In this document: one piece after another, positions 15,493 to 22,642 of the stretch
Layout: each line of letters begins with the position of its first letter
Numbering within the stretch: position 1 is the first letter of the stretch
Origin: an uncultured Dehalococcoidia bacterium
GTDB taxonomy: Bacteria; Chloroflexota; Dehalococcoidia; Lucifugimonadales; UBA3495
Direction: 5' to 3'
Assembly (NCBI GenBank): GCA_951813535.1
Contig: OX638345.1
Location: 3,712,608 to 3,776,607, forward strand
Length of the DNA stretch: 64,000 nucleotides
The notes under the pieces: model-generated
Database searches by the model: none
The model's input: only the letters and a program-made list of their open reading frames with translations
Told to the model about the DNA's origin: nothing
Position numbers and translations under genes: made by a program

Positions 15493-16830
15493 CTACTTAC
15501 TCGCTCCCGCTGAAGTGCTTACTCCAGTTACTTCGCTGACCAGGTCAGACCTGAACCCGCCGCTCAACAGGCGCGTCACCGCCCGATCCAATACGGTCGG
15601 GGTGTCGGCCAGCAGTATCAACACGTGTCGGCCCCCTTCACGGTCCAGCACGGTGAGCGCCGTGCCAGCCGGGTCCAGTTCCAGGCCGGATGGCATTCCC
15701 ACCATATCGTCGACCCTGACCCCGGCGGCCTGGAGATATTGCCGCACCTGCAGCGCGTCGTCGTGCAAGCCCAGGAATACCGTGTCCCGGCTCACATCTT
15801 CGTTGCCCTGGATGTCGGCGGAGATGCCGTAGTCCTGCAGGCCGTTCTTGAGCTTCGCGCCGCTGCCGAGCAGGTCGGGACGGCCCAGCAGGATCTGAAC
15901 GCCGTCATCGGGGCTGGTTTGATAGAAGTGCGGAAAGTCGGCCAGATCGAAAACGCGGTCGCTGGTGGTGACAAAGTCGATGATGTTGGACAGCAGGCGA
16001 TCGTTGTCCAGGGTGGAATCTTGAGGCGGGATCATGAAGGTGAAATCGGAAATAGCCACGACGTTCCGGTTGGCGGCCCGGGCCATCACGTAGAGATCGC
16101 CGTTGTTTTCGGCAACCACGGACTCGGTGCTGGCGTCCGCTAGGGCGAGACCTGGCCCTGAAGAAGTGATCGAACCGGCGGTATACAGAACGACGGTATC
16201 CAAACCTGCGGTCAACTCGTCAGGCCGGAAATCGCGCACGAATATGTTCTGATAGTTCTGGGCATTCTCGACCTGGTTGAACAGGTAGTCCGGCCGGAAC
16301 TGCACGCCAAACCGTTGGGCCAGGGTATTCATCTGGTCGCGCCGGCCGGGGTCGGAGACCATCACCAGCTTGCCGCCCTTGCGCACGAAATCTTCGATCA
16401 GGTCAACCTCGCCCGCCGAGTAGGTGAGCAACGGCGTTATGACCACCAGGCTGTCCGCTTCACGCAACCGTTCGGCGAACTGAGCGCGGCGGTCCGGCTC
16501 CGATGTCCTGGCGAAGTTGCCGAGCAATTCGAGGTCGTATCCCTGGGCGACCACCCGCGTGCGCAGCGTCAGGATTTCTCGCGAGGAGAAACCGTTGCTG
16601 TGCAGGGTGTCCAGCAAGACCAAGCCGCCAGAGCGCTCACCAACGGATGGCGTCCATTGCGTCCCGTCGTTGGCGCTGGCGACGCCCGGCGGCACGTATT
16701 CCATCTCCCCATTGGGCGGGCCAGCGTAGTTGCCGCGATAGAAAAACAGAAAAGCCGCGGCGAAGGCCACACCGACAAAGACCACCAGGAGTATCAGGAT
16801 CCCCGCGAGTTTAGTGGCCATAACCCGCAT
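15493..16830 (-). CDS. DUF4350-like membrane-anchored protein
   Basis: The 445 aa protein has one N-terminal membrane anchor (about residues 9-30) and a large extracytoplasmic part. The region GLVLLDTLHSNGFSSREILTLRTRVVAQGYDLELL, then ADSLVVITPLLTYSAGEVDLIEDFVRKGGKLVMVSDPGR, matches the DUF4350/GATase-like fold in which a filled 'lid' domain follows. The biochemical role of this family is not known; some members accompany MoxR/VWA systems. The start overlaps the end of the SppA-like gene by 20 bp (ATG at 16821 is an alternative), so the genes are translationally linked. It stops 3 bp before the lipoprotein gene. Confidence 0.72.
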   Translation of the reverse strand: MRVMATKLAGILILLVVFVGVAFAAAFLFFYRGNYAGPPNGEMEYVPPGVASANDGTQWTPSVGERSGGLVLLDTLHSNGFSSREILTLRTRVVAQGYDLELLGNFARTSEPDRRAQFAERLREADSLVVITPLLTYSAGEVDLIEDFVRKGGKLVMVSDPGRRDQMNTLAQRFGVQFRPDYLFNQVENAQNYQNIFVRDFRPDELTAGLDTVVLYTAGSITSSGPGLALADASTESVVAENNGDLYVMARAANRNVVAISDFTFMIPPQDSTLDNDRLLSNIIDFVTTSDRVFDLADFPHFYQTSPDDGVQILLGRPDLLGSGAKLKNGLQDYGISADIQGNEDVSRDTVFLGLHDDALQVRQYLQAAGVRVDDMVGMPSGLELDPAGTALTVLDREGGRHVLILLADTPTVLDRAVTRLLSGGFRSDLVSEVTGVSTSAGASK

Positions 16831-17809
16831 ACAGGTAATAGATATTCGGTTGCCCGATCTCGATCGGCAAGTTCGAAAGTGGGTTCACCTGTTCCTGACC
16901 CAGGGCCCCCATCAGGGGTGGCCCGTACTGATCTTCGGGCGCCTCGCCGTCGCGGCCCGACCTGGACTCGGCGGCCGCGTCGCCATCATGCGCGGCAAGT
17001 TCGTTCTGCGGCGCATGCACGAGCTGGGCGCGCCACCCGTATTTTTCGAAGACTTCCGCGTTCACGTCGACGATGCCGTATCTGCCGATGCCGGCCAGTT
17101 CGGCCGCCTTTTCGACCCCGTCGCCGGTAAAGCCGATGGCGTCAGCCAGGCCCAGGGACACTGCATCCTGTCCCGCGTAGAGGTTGCCTTCGAGCAACTG
17201 TGCTTCGGTAATGCGGAGACGGTCGCCTCGCTCATGGATCACCATCTTGGCGAACCGATCCTTGATCACGTCAATCAGGGCAACCCAATGCTGCCTGGAG
17301 CCACCGGTCAGCTTGTTTGGACCCGTGGTCGTGATAATTTCGGGAAAGACCGGCGGCAGCGTCCCGCCCGATATCCCGACGACACCGACATTGCCGACCA
17401 GGGAGGACGGCTGGGCGAAGATGTAGTTGCCGCCCATTGCCATCATGAAGCCGCCACTGGCGACCATGCCGTTCATCACGATGACCACCGGTTTTTCTTC
17501 CCGCAGGCGGCTGGTGTGGAAGTACAGGCGCTCGCTGGAGGACGCGCCCCCGCCCGGGCTGGAGAGGGAGATCACCACCGCTTTGATCGAGTCGTCCTGC
17601 AGTGCGTAGTCGAGGTGCCGCCCGATGACGAACGTCGACCCTTCATCGATAACGGTGAACGGGATGTTGATCACGCCAACGGCAGGTTTGCCTGGGGCGA
17701 CGAAGAAGAATATCACCCCGCCGACCACGAGGCCGAGGATCACGGCCGCCGGTCCGGCAACATACCAACTAGTCAGGGATCTTCCCAATATGTTGAGTTT
17801 CTCAATCAC
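16811..17809 (-). CDS. SppA-like signal peptide peptidase (S49 family)
   Basis: S49 proteases degrade cleaved signal peptides and membrane peptides with a Ser/Lys dyad. One N-terminal membrane segment (residues 17-37) anchors the 332 aa protein. The nucleophile is Ser118 in MVASGGFMMAMG, after the conserved SLSSPGGGASSSE turn (residues 81-93); Lys166 in TTTGPNKLTGG is spaced 48 residues on, close to the 52 of characterised SppA enzymes, and is the likely base. AQPSSLVGNVGVVG is also typical. The protein is followed by an acidic C-terminal tail not common in SppA. It heads an operon with the DUF4350-like and lipoprotein genes. Confidence 0.85.
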   Translation of the reverse strand: MIEKLNILGRSLTSWYVAGPAAVILGLVVGGVIFFFVAPGKPAVGVINIPFTVIDEGSTFVIGRHLDYALQDDSIKAVVISLSSPGGGASSSERLYFHTSRLREEKPVVIVMNGMVASGGFMMAMGGNYIFAQPSSLVGNVGVVGISGGTLPPVFPEIITTTGPNKLTGGSRQHWVALIDVIKDRFAKMVIHERGDRLRITEAQLLEGNLYAGQDAVSLGLADAIGFTGDGVEKAAELAGIGRYGIVDVNAEVFEKYGWRAQLVHAPQNELAAHDGDAAAESRSGRDGEAPEDQYGPPLMGALGQEQVNPLSNLPIEIGQPNIYYLYAGYGH

Positions 17810-17939
17810 GGGGCACGCATGTTATCACAGGGCTGAGAAAATCGTACAACCCCTTCGTCTTGCGTGTATACGCACACGCCCTTGCATCGGTTTCATGCCA
17901 CCGCTACGATCTTGCGCAATTGCTATAGGAGATCAATCC

Positions 17940-18320
17940 ATGCACCATTGGAACGTCGGCGGCGACATCTACATCGGTTGGCCCGACCACGGCGCTGAAG
18001 AACGCCGCTACACCATCGTAGATGTCGACCTGTTCGGCAAGGTGTTCCGGGCGCGGGTGACCGACGGAGAGCGGCAGGGCGGGTTCATGGTGATCTTCGA
18101 TTGCCCCAACATCGTGCTGGAGCAATTGGCCGAGCAGGCGTCCCACGCACTGGGATTCCGCGTCATCGTGTCCAGCCTGCGCGCCAGTATTGAAGGCAAC
18201 ATTGTGCGCAGCTTCGACTACGAGTGGTACCCCACGCCGGAATACGAAGAGCGGCCCCACGCGCTGGCGACCACCCTGGCCAGCCTGTACAACGATATCG
18301 CGCCGGGCCAGGCTGGCTAG
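17940..18320 (+). CDS. Hypothetical protein (126 aa)
   Basis: The protein is soluble and alpha/beta in appearance, beginning MHHWNVGGDIYIGWPDHGAE and containing FMVIFDCPNIVLEQLAEQA. No family is recognised. The frame is open for another 105 codons upstream, but those would overlap the SppA-like gene on the other strand; the ATG used is preceded by AGGAG at 8 nt. Its stop codon overlaps the stop of the convergent VWA gene by 4 nt (CTAG), which means neither has a private terminator in between. Confidence 0.65.
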   Translation: MHHWNVGGDIYIGWPDHGAEERRYTIVDVDLFGKVFRARVTDGERQGGFMVIFDCPNIVLEQLAEQASHALGFRVIVSSLRASIEGNIVRSFDYEWYPTPEYEERPHALATTLASLYNDIAPGQAG

Positions 18321-19711
18321 CCGCCCCCGCCCGGAATGTTCGGGTGACCCCACAGCGGGTGCCGGAAGGTCGGGGCCAGCGCCGGGTTCAGTTCACGCCG
18401 CGACCGGGCGGCCGCTCCGCCGTCGTGGATCGCGCTACTCTCCGGCTCGTTCGCCGACTCGCTATCCGAGGCGGATTTGCGTCGCGCCGTCGGGGGCGCG
18501 CGACGCGCCGTCAGCCGGCTCAGGTGGACGGCCAGTTCCTGCAGGCTGTGCAGGTTGTGCGCGGGCAGAAAGTCGTCGATGTGAGGCAGGGCGGCCTGCA
18601 TCCCCCGGGTCAGCGGCTCGTAGCCCGGCGACCCGAGGAGCGGGTTCAACCAGATCAGGCGGTGGCAACTGCGCTGCAGACGAGCCATCTCGTGTGACAG
18701 CAGCTCAGGGTCGCCCCGGTCCCACCCGTCGGATATGACCAGGACCACCGCGCCGCCGCGCAGGACGCGACGGGCCCAGCGGTAGTTGAACGCCTTGATC
18801 GCCTCGCCGATGCGGGTGCCGCCGGCCCAGTCGGGAACGGCACGGGCCACCTCCGATACGGCGCGGTCGACGCCGCGGTGCTCCAGGTGGCGCGTGATGC
18901 GGGTCAGGCGCGTGGCGAAAAGGAAGGCCTCCAACTGCTGCCCGCTCACCGCAACCGTGTGCACGAAATGGAGCAGCATGCGGGTGTAGCGTTCCATGGA
19001 GCCGCTGACGTCGCAGATCAGCACCAGAGGGCGGGGCTTGGTTTTGCGCCGGCGGTGGGCGATGTCCAGCATCTCGCCGCCGTAGGACAGGCTGCGGCGC
19101 ATGGTGCGCCTCAGGTCCACGTCGTGGCCATCACCCCACGTAAGCCTGCGGGTGCGACGGGTGCCCAGGTCCCATTCCAGGTCCGCCATCAGGACACGCG
19201 CCGCCGCGACTTCGGCCGGCGTGTACTCGGCAAAATCCCGCTGCCGCAAGACCTCCCGCGCGCTGAAGGATCGTTGGAGATCCACCACCGGCTGCCGGTC
19301 GCCGGCATCGTCGGGGTCATCGTCGCCACCCGGAGGCCCGTCGGATGTATCCTCGCGGTGGGGCATGACTCGGGGCGTGCGGTAGCGGCGCTCCTCGCCC
19401 ATGGAGCGCAGGTCGCGCATGCTTCGGCCGTGGGCCGGCCGTCGCCAGAACACCTGGAAGGCCTCGTCGAAAAGCTCGAGGTCGCTGCGGCGGTGCACCA
19501 GCAGCGCCCGCGCCGCCAGGCGGAAGTCGTTGCGGTTCCCCCCGATGGGCACGAACTCGGTGGCGCGCACCAGGTCGAGCATATTCCCGGAGCCCACGTC
19601 CAGTCCCAAGCGGCGGAGCACCTCGCCGAACATCAGCAGGTTGGACAGGATCGTGCCATCACCGGCGTCGGCCGGCGCGGTGTGCAGGTTGACGCTGACG
19701 CCGGTGGTCAT
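18317..19711 (-). CDS. CoxE-like von Willebrand factor A domain protein
   Basis: The 464 aa protein matches the CoxE/COG3552 group: an N-terminal helical part, an acidic low-complexity linker (about residues 115-142), and a C-terminal VWA domain with a MIDAS motif DVSGS at 234-238, a TRIGEAIKAFN threonine position and ISDGWDRGD. CoxE works with the MoxR-type ATPase CoxD in maturation of the CO dehydrogenase-type active site; other members belong to unrelated MoxR-VWA chaperone pairs. No AAA+ partner is adjacent. Two MoeA genes lie 3-7 kb away, which is compatible with, but does not prove, a molybdoenzyme link. Confidence 0.83.
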   Translation of the reverse strand: MTTGVSVNLHTAPADAGDGTILSNLLMFGEVLRRLGLDVGSGNMLDLVRATEFVPIGGNRNDFRLAARALLVHRRSDLELFDEAFQVFWRRPAHGRSMRDLRSMGEERRYRTPRVMPHREDTSDGPPGGDDDPDDAGDRQPVVDLQRSFSAREVLRQRDFAEYTPAEVAAARVLMADLEWDLGTRRTRRLTWGDGHDVDLRRTMRRSLSYGGEMLDIAHRRRKTKPRPLVLICDVSGSMERYTRMLLHFVHTVAVSGQQLEAFLFATRLTRITRHLEHRGVDRAVSEVARAVPDWAGGTRIGEAIKAFNYRWARRVLRGGAVVLVISDGWDRGDPELLSHEMARLQRSCHRLIWLNPLLGSPGYEPLTRGMQAALPHIDDFLPAHNLHSLQELAVHLSRLTARRAPPTARRKSASDSESANEPESSAIHDGGAAARSRRELNPALAPTFRHPLWGHPNIPGGGG

Positions 19712-19720
19712 AGGACGTGG

Positions 19721-20083
19721 TTATGGATTGCTCAACGCGCGCGCGAAGGCCCAAGATTCGGCCGAAATCTTTTCCTCCAGCGTCCAGTGCATTTTGTCCT
19801 GCCAGCTGGCGATGTAGTGAATTTCCGTCGGTACGATCACTTCGTATTCGCCGCCGAAGTAGCGACCATGAGTACGCTTGATGGTTTCCACCGAATCCGC
19901 GCCGAGAATAACATACTCCATACGGACGGGCTTGCCGACTTTCAAGCAGGCGTTGAGTTCGTCCATCTGCTCGTCCTCCAGCCGACAAAAGCGTTCTTCA
20001 GCATCCTCAATGTCATCATACACCGTGATTCTGGTGGGGATTTTGCCGTGCCGGTCGTGTTCAATCAGAAAGCTCAGGCTCAT
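19721..20083 (-). CDS. Hypothetical protein, candidate antitoxin to small RelA/SpoT-domain gene
   Basis: This 120 aa protein (counting from the ATG with an AAGGAG site 7 nt upstream) is unrecognised. It contains an acidic helix (DDIEDAEERFCRLEDEQMDEL) and an aromatic-rich C-terminal half. It lies 30 bp downstream of a small synthetase-domain gene in the same orientation. ToxSAS toxins are often encoded beside small unrelated antitoxin genes, so a partner role is possible, but this is inferred only from position. An upstream in-frame ATG at 20101 lacks a ribosome binding site. Confidence 0.6.
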   Translation of the reverse strand: MSLSFLIEHDRHGKIPTRITVYDDIEDAEERFCRLEDEQMDELNACLKVGKPVRMEYVILGADSVETIKRTHGRYFGGEYEVIVPTEIHYIASWQDKMHWTLEEKISAESWAFARALSNP

Positions 20084-20113
20084 CTCAGTTCTCCTTGTCA
20101 TGGCCCGGCTCGG

Positions 20114-20752
20114 TTACCTAGAGTGGGCCGATGTTATCACACTGCGGGTTTGTGCGACGGCGGATTCGGACAGGTCAATACCCGCCAAGTCGCACCGCCA
20201 GGCCAGTTCCGACAACTCTAAAAGCGCGTCATTGACCGCTGGGTGCCCGCCGCCATATTTGATGGATATATCGTACCCCGCGGCTTGCTCTGAGACTTGT
20301 TGCCAGCGGAACTGGTTGCGCGTTTGTACCTGGATCTCCATGAGCTGGCCCCGATAGCGAATGTCGAAGTGGACCGCCCGATACCCGAATTTGGGGCTGT
20401 CGCTTTTGTCGTCAACTTGCTGGACATCGTAGGCTGCTAGCAACCGGGCCACCACGGCCTGCTGCTCAGCCCGGCCCGATACGATGATGCGGCAGCCATC
20501 CAAGTCGGTCACTTGAGACAGCGCCAGATCAGGCCGCCGCTGCAACTTTGCCGCCACCGTTTCAATGCGCTTGGTTCGGGAAGCGAATTCGGCGTCCGGC
20601 GTCAGAGACCGTAACTCCGTTTCCAAATCTCTCCTGAGGCGATGCAGTACCCGGCGGTACTCACGGTAAATTCCCCGGTCAGCGACGGCAATACCCTGCC
20701 GCAGCCGTTCGCCAAGTGCGTCAATTTCGTCGTCTGTGAAGTGAATTGTCAA
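20114..20752 (-). CDS. Small RelA/SpoT-domain (p)ppGpp-synthetase-like protein, possible toxSAS
   Basis: Small alarmone synthetases transfer pyrophosphate from ATP to GDP/GTP, or in toxSAS members to tRNA 3' ends. The 212 aa protein contains the domain alone, without hydrolase or regulatory domains. Key residues are present: Asp83 in SQVTDLDGCRIIV, the substrate-stacking Tyr124 in FGYRAVHFDI, and Glu139 in MEIQVQT, followed by an H-like helix (FRWQQVSEQAAGYDI). Residues 21-80 form a charged N-terminal helix pair. The downstream neighbour is a small unknown gene, a typical arrangement for toxSAS pairs; a housekeeping small synthetase remains an alternative. Confidence 0.82.
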   Translation of the reverse strand: MTIHFTDDEIDALGERLRQGIAVADRGIYREYRRVLHRLRRDLETELRSLTPDAEFASRTKRIETVAAKLQRRPDLALSQVTDLDGCRIIVSGRAEQQAVVARLLAAYDVQQVDDKSDSPKFGYRAVHFDIRYRGQLMEIQVQTRNQFRWQQVSEQAAGYDISIKYGGGHPAVNDALLELSELAWRCDLAGIDLSESAVAQTRSVITSAHSR

Positions 20753-20801
20753 CCCGGCTCCTCAACGCGCTACCGTGCGATTACCGTACTGCAAGCGCAA
20801 A

Positions 20802-22112
20802 TCAGGCCAGCCTGCCGCCGAACCTGCCCGGCAGCGCCGCCGCGGCGACCACCGCCAGGGCGGTCATCAGGGCCACGGCCAGCACCCCCGTAACGAGGGA
20901 GCCCGTCATCTGGGCCAGCGCCCCGGCGATCACCGGCCCGGCCCCGAAACCCACTGCTCCGAAGGTCTGCACCAACCCCGACAGCACCGACACCTCCCGC
21001 GCCCTGATATTTCTGAACTCGAAGGGAAGTATCTCCATGGCCGGTACGAACACCCACGCAATGCCCAACCCGGTCAGGGCCAACGCGGCGATCACCACAT
21101 TGCCAGCCAGCACGGCGACCACCGTGGCGACCAGGTTCAGCGCGGCCGGCAGCAGCACCATCAGCCGCCGGTTGGTGATGTGATTGAATATCCAGCTTCC
21201 CGCCAACGCCCCCGGTATCAGGACGTAGTACAGGAACCCGAAGAGCACGCTTCCGGATGTAATCGCGATGCCCCGGTGCGCCTCCAGGATGGTGGGCAGG
21301 AAGGTCAGGATCGTCGTCCATGAAGCCGACAGCCACAGCATAACCACCCCCAGCAGCCAGGCCTGGGGATATGCCACCAACGACCGCACCAACGGCGGAC
21401 GGGCGTTTGGCTCTTCCGCCGCGCCCTCTGCGGAAACGTCCTGCGATGGGGCTGTTGCGACTGCGTCTTCGGGCCCCTGCGCGGGGTCCCGTGCGCTCCA
21501 GATCAGTGCGGCCCACACCAGCAGGTGCCCGGCCATGAGCGCCCCCTGGACGAAGTAGGCCAGTCTCCAGCTGTCCAGCACCACGATGATGATGGGCCCG
21601 AAGGTGAGGGCCCCCGCCATGAAAGTCGAATGCATGGACAGCCCCAGGGAGCTCACCGTGGAGTACTGGCGGGGAGCGGCCCACCAGCGGAGCAGCAACG
21701 GCCGCGCCGGCGCCATCGAAGCGTGGACCAGCACTGTCAGGAACCGCGACGCCAGCAGGGTCCAGAACCCGATGGCCAGACCCTGGCTGAACAGACAGGG
21801 AGCCATGAGCGCCAATGCGATCAGCACCCGGCGGTTGGGGTTGAACCGGGCGAACAGCAGGCTGAAGGGGACCAGCAGCACCGCTGGCGTGCCCCACCAG
21901 ACGGCTTGCAGAATGCCGATTTCCAGGTAGCTGAGGTCCAGGTCCGCCTGCACAAAGGGAAGAAACAGCCCGAGTCCGTAGGATGACAGCACCACCGTGC
22001 TCTGGTGGGTCCGGTTCAGCAGCAGGACCGACCAGGCGCGGACCGAGGTCGTTGCTTCGGAACCGGGTCGTTCCGGATCGGATAACCCGCTGGCTGCTTC
22101 CTCGGCAGCCAA
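20802..22112 (-). CDS. MFS transporter
   Basis: The 436 aa inner membrane protein has about twelve hydrophobic segments beginning near residue 37, and a loop with FARFNPNRRVL between segments 2 and 3 where the family has its charged loop-2 motif. A long hydrophilic loop (about residues 190-225, rich in Pro/Glu/Ala) separates the halves. The substrate cannot be deduced. The start follows the stop of the TPR gene by 2 bp, so the two are co-transcribed, and the chain continues upstream to the moeA genes through a 4 nt overlap. Confidence 0.88.
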   Translation of the reverse strand: MAAEEAASGLSDPERPGSEATTSVRAWSVLLLNRTHQSTVVLSSYGLGLFLPFVQADLDLSYLEIGILQAVWWGTPAVLLVPFSLLFARFNPNRRVLIALALMAPCLFSQGLAIGFWTLLASRFLTVLVHASMAPARPLLLRWWAAPRQYSTVSSLGLSMHSTFMAGALTFGPIIIVVLDSWRLAYFVQGALMAGHLLVWAALIWSARDPAQGPEDAVATAPSQDVSAEGAAEEPNARPPLVRSLVAYPQAWLLGVVMLWLSASWTTILTFLPTILEAHRGIAITSGSVLFGFLYYVLIPGALAGSWIFNHITNRRLMVLLPAALNLVATVVAVLAGNVVIAALALTGLGIAWVFVPAMEILPFEFRNIRAREVSVLSGLVQTFGAVGFGAGPVIAGALAQMTGSLVTGVLAVALMTALAVVAAAALPGRFGGRLA

Positions 22113-22114
22113 GA

Positions 22115-22642
22115 TCAGGCCGTATCCGCGCCGGCGTCCCGAACGGCTCGCGCCAGGTTGCGGAGGCTGGCCTCGGTGGAGGGATGCTGGCGACCCAGGG
22201 CCTCGGCCCGGTCGCCGGCATTGCGGAGATGCAGCCTCGCCGCCTCGTCAAAGCGACCTACCGCGTGCAGAGCGTTGGCCAGGCTTCCCCGGCTGCGCAG
22301 TGTATCGGGATGGTCCTCGCCCAGCGCGTCGCGGCGAGCTTCGAACAAGTCGTCGAACATATCGATCGCCACGTTGATGTGACCGGCGGCGTAGTGGCAA
22401 TTGGCCAGGCTGCTCCGGTAGCGCAGCGTTTCTAGATGTTCCAGCCCGTACGCTCGCGCGCTGCCCTCGGCGGCCTGATCAAACCAGCGCAGCGCCTCGT
22501 CGAACCGGCGGGCAGCGCGGTAGGCGTGGGCCAGCCGATGCTGTGCGCGCAGCGTATCCGGATGGTCGCGGCCGTTGGCCGCGAGTTGGGCGTCCAGTTC
22601 GGCGGACCGACGCGCCACGCGCTGGTCATGAGGGTTCGTCAT
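22115..22642 (-). CDS. Tetratricopeptide repeat protein
   Basis: The 175 aa protein consists almost entirely of TPR_10/12-type repeats of about 42 residues: HPDTLRAQHRLAHAYRAARRFDEAL, HLETLRYRSSLANCHYAAGHINVAI, HPDTLRSRGSLANALHAVGRFDEAA and HPSTEASLRNLARAV. Such arrays mediate protein contacts. There is no signal peptide. Its start overlaps the stop of the MoeA-PBP gene by 4 nt (ATGA) and its stop is 2 bp from the MFS gene, placing it in a run moeA, moeA-PBP, TPR, MFS. Confidence 0.85.
   Translation of the reverse strand: MTNPHDQRVARRSAELDAQLAANGRDHPDTLRAQHRLAHAYRAARRFDEALRWFDQAAEGSARAYGLEHLETLRYRSSLANCHYAAGHINVAIDMFDDLFEARRDALGEDHPDTLRSRGSLANALHAVGRFDEAARLHLRNAGDRAEALGRQHPSTEASLRNLARAVRDAGADTA

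Noticed and set aside
17625-17939. N-terminal extension of the small gene ending at 18320
   Set aside because: The extra part is antisense to the SppA-like gene; the ATG at 17940 has an AGGAG site.
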